DNA of 33,395 nt from Bacilli bacterium. Lineage in GTDB: Bacteria; Bacillota; Bacilli; RF39; UBA660. The translations under genes were made by a program, and so were the position numbers. The stretch lies in NCBI GenBank assembly GCA_017525015.1, contig JAFXUK010000011.1:1-33395 (forward strand), written 5' to 3'. Below are positions 30,172-33,395 of the stretch, piece by piece (within the stretch, counting starts at the first letter, position 1; each line of letters opens with the position of its first letter). Below the pieces are notes generated by a model that made no database searches, was not told the DNA's origin, and saw nothing but the letters and a program-made list of their open reading frames with translations.

Positions 30172-31565
30172 TTAAGTTAAGTGATAAGTTCAAAGCATTT
30201 GTTTCATTACTAGACATCGAAGAACAGCATATATATACTGAAGTGCTAGAAGGACAAACAAGTGCAGGAAAGACAACAATAGGAATCGGACTTAAATTTA
30301 TTCTATTAGTAGCCTTATCAAAAAAGAAATTACATTTACTGTGTGGCTATACAATGGGTAAGCTAGAATCAAGTATTATAGTTAAAGAGAACGGAATACT
30401 AGATATAGCAAGCCAACTTGGTTATAAGGTCGAATACAAGCCTAATGGCTATGGTGACATAAGACTAGCACACATAATTGTTTATGGTAAGACTAGAGAA
30501 GAAGATAGGATAATTTATTGTGCTGGTTATTCTGATACCACTAAATGGAAGGACATACTAGGTAATCAATACGGAATAGTTGCAGTAGATGAAGCCAACA
30601 TTGCTAACATAGATTTCTTAAGAGAATTATCTATGCGTAGAGATTATTGGATGATGACACTAAATCCAGATGATCCTAATATGCCAATCTATAGTGAGTT
30701 TATAAATCATGCAAGACCATTAAAGGAATATGAAAAAGATTATCCAAGTGAATTGCTTAATCAATTATATTCAGGTCAAGCAAAAGAAGGCTATATTCAT
30801 TGGTACTTCACAATGAATGACAATGCAGCCTTAAGTGAAGAGAAGAAACAACAAATAATTGATTCAGTTCCTCCTAATTCAAAGCAGTACAAAAATAAGA
30901 TACTAGGATTAAGAGGAAGAAGTGAGGGATTAGTATTCGAAGAGTTTACGGATGAAAAGATAATCCCATTTGAAAACTTTAAGTATCTACCAAACGAGAT
31001 GGTTTCAAGAGTTATATGTGGTTTGGATAGTGGTTTAAATAATGATGCCACAGCATTAGTAACAATGCTAATTACAACTGCAGGAAGATTACTTGTAATA
31101 CCATCTTTTTATTATCTACCAAAGGTCGGAAGCAATGCGAACTCTATACAAGCTCAAAACATTGCTAAATGGCTTGATTACTGGTTACCTGTATTTGGTA
31201 TCAACATTACGAACATCGTTCAAATTATAGGCGATTCAGCAGCAATAACACAAGACTTGATATATGAGATAAATCTCAATACACCATTTACTGCTGCACC
31301 AGTAGAGAAGAAAGATATCTTAAAGGACACACAAAGAGTTAAAAGTATCATAGGAAAGGATGAATACTTTTACATAATAGATGCAGGATATCGTAATCCG
31401 TTAAATCCTAAAGAGGTACTAGGAAAAACTGATATGTTCATTGTAGAACTGAACAATAAGGTTTGGGATTTAAAGAAGAATCTACCAGAGGATGGAAATG
31501 ACCACTGCATAGATGCTTTCAAGTATGGAAGCTATTACATTTATTATTTGTATGGAGGTGTATAG
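30168..31565 (+). CDS. terL: Terminase large subunit
   Basis: A 465-aa packaging motor and nuclease. ATPase domain: Walker A 'GQTSAGKTT' (29-37), Walker B 'GIVAVDE' (136-142, catalytic Glu142) and motif III 'TLNPDD'. RNase H-like nuclease domain: Asp287 in 'CGLDSGLNND', Asp356 in 'IGDSAAIT' and Asp445/Asp449 in 'DHCIDAFKYG'. The GTG start lies in the stop of terS. Sequence type is that of Firmicutes siphoviruses (Terminase_3/6C class). Headful or cos packaging cannot be told apart here. Confidence 0.95.
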   Translation: MIKLSDKFKAFVSLLDIEEQHIYTEVLEGQTSAGKTTIGIGLKFILLVALSKKKLHLLCGYTMGKLESSIIVKENGILDIASQLGYKVEYKPNGYGDIRLAHIIVYGKTREEDRIIYCAGYSDTTKWKDILGNQYGIVAVDEANIANIDFLRELSMRRDYWMMTLNPDDPNMPIYSEFINHARPLKEYEKDYPSELLNQLYSGQAKEGYIHWYFTMNDNAALSEEKKQQIIDSVPPNSKQYKNKILGLRGRSEGLVFEEFTDEKIIPFENFKYLPNEMVSRVICGLDSGLNNDATALVTMLITTAGRLLVIPSFYYLPKVGSNANSIQAQNIAKWLDYWLPVFGINITNIVQIIGDSAAITQDLIYEINLNTPFTAAPVEKKDILKDTQRVKSIIGKDEYFYIIDAGYRNPLNPKEVLGKTDMFIVELNNKVWDLKKNLPEDGNDHCIDAFKYGSYYIYYLYGGV

Positions 31566-31568
31566 TAA

Positions 31569-33122
31569 ATGTCAGACAACACTCTTATCGATTATGAAAA
31601 GACAAATAAATACTTGCCCGAATCGTTAAGAGCATTCGTAGGAGCAAGTAATAGAGTAGCCAAAGTAGATATAAGAACGTTCTATGCAATGTATGAGGGT
31701 GTAGAGCAGTTAGCAGTATTTAATAATCAAACTGCTTCAGAGTTTGCTAGTGGCTTCGTACCATCAATTAACTTGAGATATTTAAGAAGTGGTGTAGCAC
31801 CTAGACTATTAAATATTTTAGTTTCAAAGACTGTAGGTAGAGTTTATTACCAAACTGATATACCTGAAATTGAATTAGAACAGCAACTAAATAAAGATTA
31901 TTTCAGTGATATTTTAAATAAAGCATTTAGAGAAGCAGCATCTACTGGTCGTTCAGTTATAGCAGTTTATAAGGCTGAAAATAGCTCTAATATTTCACTT
32001 TTAACATATAACCTATTCAGACATAAGATTAGGTTTGATGATAAGAAGAATATAAGGGAAGCGTGGTTGTATTTATCTAATCACAATGGTGATGTTGCAG
32101 GACTTGAATTTACAGTATGCGAGCATAGATATTTCAAGAAGAAAAAAGATGAAGCAACAGGCGAATGGATTTTAAAGCCATATCAAAAGGTAGTTGTAAT
32201 GAAATCCATTTATGCTATGGAAAGCAAGAAGGATGCCAAGAACGTTGAATTAGATAATGTAAAGGAAATCCCAGCAAGTATTATTAATGCATATCCAAAT
32301 ATCAAGTTCAATATTGAGCAAGAATTAACTTTTAGTGATTTAGGTGTGTATGACATCAAATATACTGAAACAAATTCAAAATTCCCTGATAGTGATATTC
32401 CAGAAGCAATGTTTGTTGATGCAGTAGATAACGCTCTTGTTGTTGATACATCAATTACTGGAAAAGAAGTTGAAAAGGAAGTTGGTAGAGGACAAATCCT
32501 AATACCTGAATTTGGTAAGATGAATGGTGTAGGCTACCAAACACAAGATATTATGGGAAGCCATACATTAAGAACACTTGGAAGCTCACACTACAAGAAT
32601 CCGATTGTAATGCCTTATCCAAGCCTTAAAATGGAAGATTCAAAGCCAAGCAATATCCAATTCGATATTCGTTCAGAACAATGGATTCAACAAATTGACA
32701 ATGACATTGCAAGATTATGTGCTTCAGTTGGTATTTCAGTTTTAGACTATGATCCAAGATTATTAGTTAGTGGTCAAAGAACTGATGATGAAATAAATGC
32801 AATGACTGATATCACAGCAAATACAGTCAATAATTTTAGAAACATAAACCAAAGAAAAGTAAATCAATTACTAGAATGTATAGTTGAAGCTTTAGGTTTA
32901 CCAAAGCCAGTTGCAATTCGTTGGTCTATGTCATCAATATTAAATCCAAGCAAGAACACATCTTTAGTAATTCAGCAATTAGAAAATGGCTTGATATCAA
33001 GAAAGGAAGCAATAAGAAGAGTTAATCCTGACTTGACTGAAGCCGAAGTAGACCAATTATACCAGGATATATTAAAGGAACAACAAGCACAGGATGTGAA
33101 TGTTCAGTTTAATAATTTCTAG
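31569..33122 (+). CDS. Portal protein (SPP1 gp6-like)
   Basis: A 517-aa protein after terL with GGAGGTG upstream. The N-terminus ('FVGASNRVAKVDIRTFYAMY') and 'LRYLRSGVAPRLLNILVSKT' are followed by the wing domain ('EAASTGRSVIAVYKAENSSN'). Near residue 380 is the conserved crown/stem region 'QIDNDIARLCASVGISVLDY', then 'NAMTDITANTVNNFRNINQR' before the C-terminal helices ('EAIRRVNPDLTEAEVDQLYQ'). It forms the dodecameric ring through which DNA enters and leaves. It is followed nine bases later by the minor capsid gene. Confidence 0.88.
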   Translation: MSDNTLIDYEKTNKYLPESLRAFVGASNRVAKVDIRTFYAMYEGVEQLAVFNNQTASEFASGFVPSINLRYLRSGVAPRLLNILVSKTVGRVYYQTDIPEIELEQQLNKDYFSDILNKAFREAASTGRSVIAVYKAENSSNISLLTYNLFRHKIRFDDKKNIREAWLYLSNHNGDVAGLEFTVCEHRYFKKKKDEATGEWILKPYQKVVVMKSIYAMESKKDAKNVELDNVKEIPASIINAYPNIKFNIEQELTFSDLGVYDIKYTETNSKFPDSDIPEAMFVDAVDNALVVDTSITGKEVEKEVGRGQILIPEFGKMNGVGYQTQDIMGSHTLRTLGSSHYKNPIVMPYPSLKMEDSKPSNIQFDIRSEQWIQQIDNDIARLCASVGISVLDYDPRLLVSGQRTDDEINAMTDITANTVNNFRNINQRKVNQLLECIVEALGLPKPVAIRWSMSSILNPSKNTSLVIQQLENGLISRKEAIRRVNPDLTEAEVDQLYQDILKEQQAQDVNVQFNNF

Positions 33123-33131
33123 TGGTGAGCT

Positions 33132-33395
33132 ATGGATGATCAATTAGCGTTAGCAGTTGAAACAGCAAATACTGAATTATTAGAGTTGTTAAATAAAGCA
33201 ATGTTGTATGGTTGGCAAAAGTGGTATGCCAAGCGTATGGTACAAGACCTATGTGATAGGACACAAAAGAAACTAATATCATTAGGAGCAAGTGATACAT
33301 TAATCATCGAAACGATAGAAGGCTTAAAACGAGCTTTTATTCGTGGGTGGTTAACTATTATTAGTGAATTAAGAAAAGTCGCTAAATCCGATGAA
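33132..33395 (+). CDS. Phage minor capsid protein (Phage_min_cap2-like), 5' part
   Basis: ATG 33132, preceded by GGTGAG, starts MDDQLALAVETANTELLELL and runs in frame to the window end. It continues from base 142 of this window once the 141-bp overlap is removed, giving a 389-aa protein with the stop at 1047. The N-terminal part is helical and basic, as in other proteins of this family. The gene is intact in the circular genome. Confidence 0.88.
   Translation, partial: MDDQLALAVETANTELLELLNKAMLYGWQKWYAKRMVQDLCDRTQKKLISLGASDTLIIETIEGLKRAFIRGWLTIISELRKVAKSDE
33255..33395. repeat. Right copy of exact 141-bp terminal direct repeat
   Basis: Identical to bases 1-141; see that entry. Removing one copy leaves a 33,254-bp circle. 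Confidence 0.95.

Noticed and set aside
1..33395. Possible alternative code with TGA read as tryptophan (Mollicutes)
   Set aside because: All recognisable proteins use TGG for Trp and are full length under the standard code. Several genes end in TGA in overlaps with the next start (3810, 15962, 26188, 30169).

Overview
The window is one complete, circular, A/T-rich temperate phage genome. The first 141 bases are repeated exactly as the last 141, so the sequence closes into a circle of 33,254 bp, and the minor capsid gene is split across the arbitrary cut. Short genes with strong AGGAGG-type ribosome binding sites, an A118/SPP1-like head module, a RecT module and PcfK/PcfJ-like genes point to a low-GC Bacillota (Firmicutes) host, perhaps a gut lineage of Bacilli, Erysipelotrichia or a Mollicutes relative. 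Tryptophan is written TGG and TGA is used as a stop, so the standard bacterial code applies. No tRNA, rRNA, insertion sequence or CRISPR array was seen.

Layout. (1) Late region, rightward, from 29.6 kb through the cut to 12.8 kb: terS, terL, portal, minor capsid, GP20-type scaffold, major capsid, three or four connector and tail-completion genes, a 139-aa protein where a tape measure would be expected, a 765-aa tail hub-like protein, a 937-aa tail fibre, a coiled-coil protein and three membrane proteins. (2) Lysogeny block, leftward, 13.06-14.73 kb: a tyrosine integrase, a small XRE-like protein and a CI-like repressor, preceded by the probable attP region. (3) A divergent control region at 14.73-14.94 kb with a near-consensus rightward promoter flanked by GTTAAC sites. 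(4) Early/middle region, rightward, 14.9-29.3 kb: Cro-like and excisionase-like regulators, a Rad50-like ATPase, RecT, an MBL-fold hydrolase, a DUF6291-type replication protein, PcfK-like and PcfJ-like proteins, about a dozen very small unknown genes, a DUF1064 nuclease and a sigma-like late regulator. A 380-bp non-coding stretch with repeats, a long inverted repeat and a terminator separates this from terS.

How it fits together. The repressor and a Cro-like protein probably compete at the divergent promoter. The early operon provides recombination and replication and ends with a probable activator of the late operon. Late genes build a head of siphovirus type, but the tail module is strikingly short. 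No tape measure and no recognisable peptidoglycan hydrolase exist anywhere in the circle. Other notable items are a possible pseudoknotted RNA upstream of the PcfK-like gene, a terminator overlapping the stop codon of a tiny peptide gene upstream of the scaffold, and internally duplicated tail proteins.
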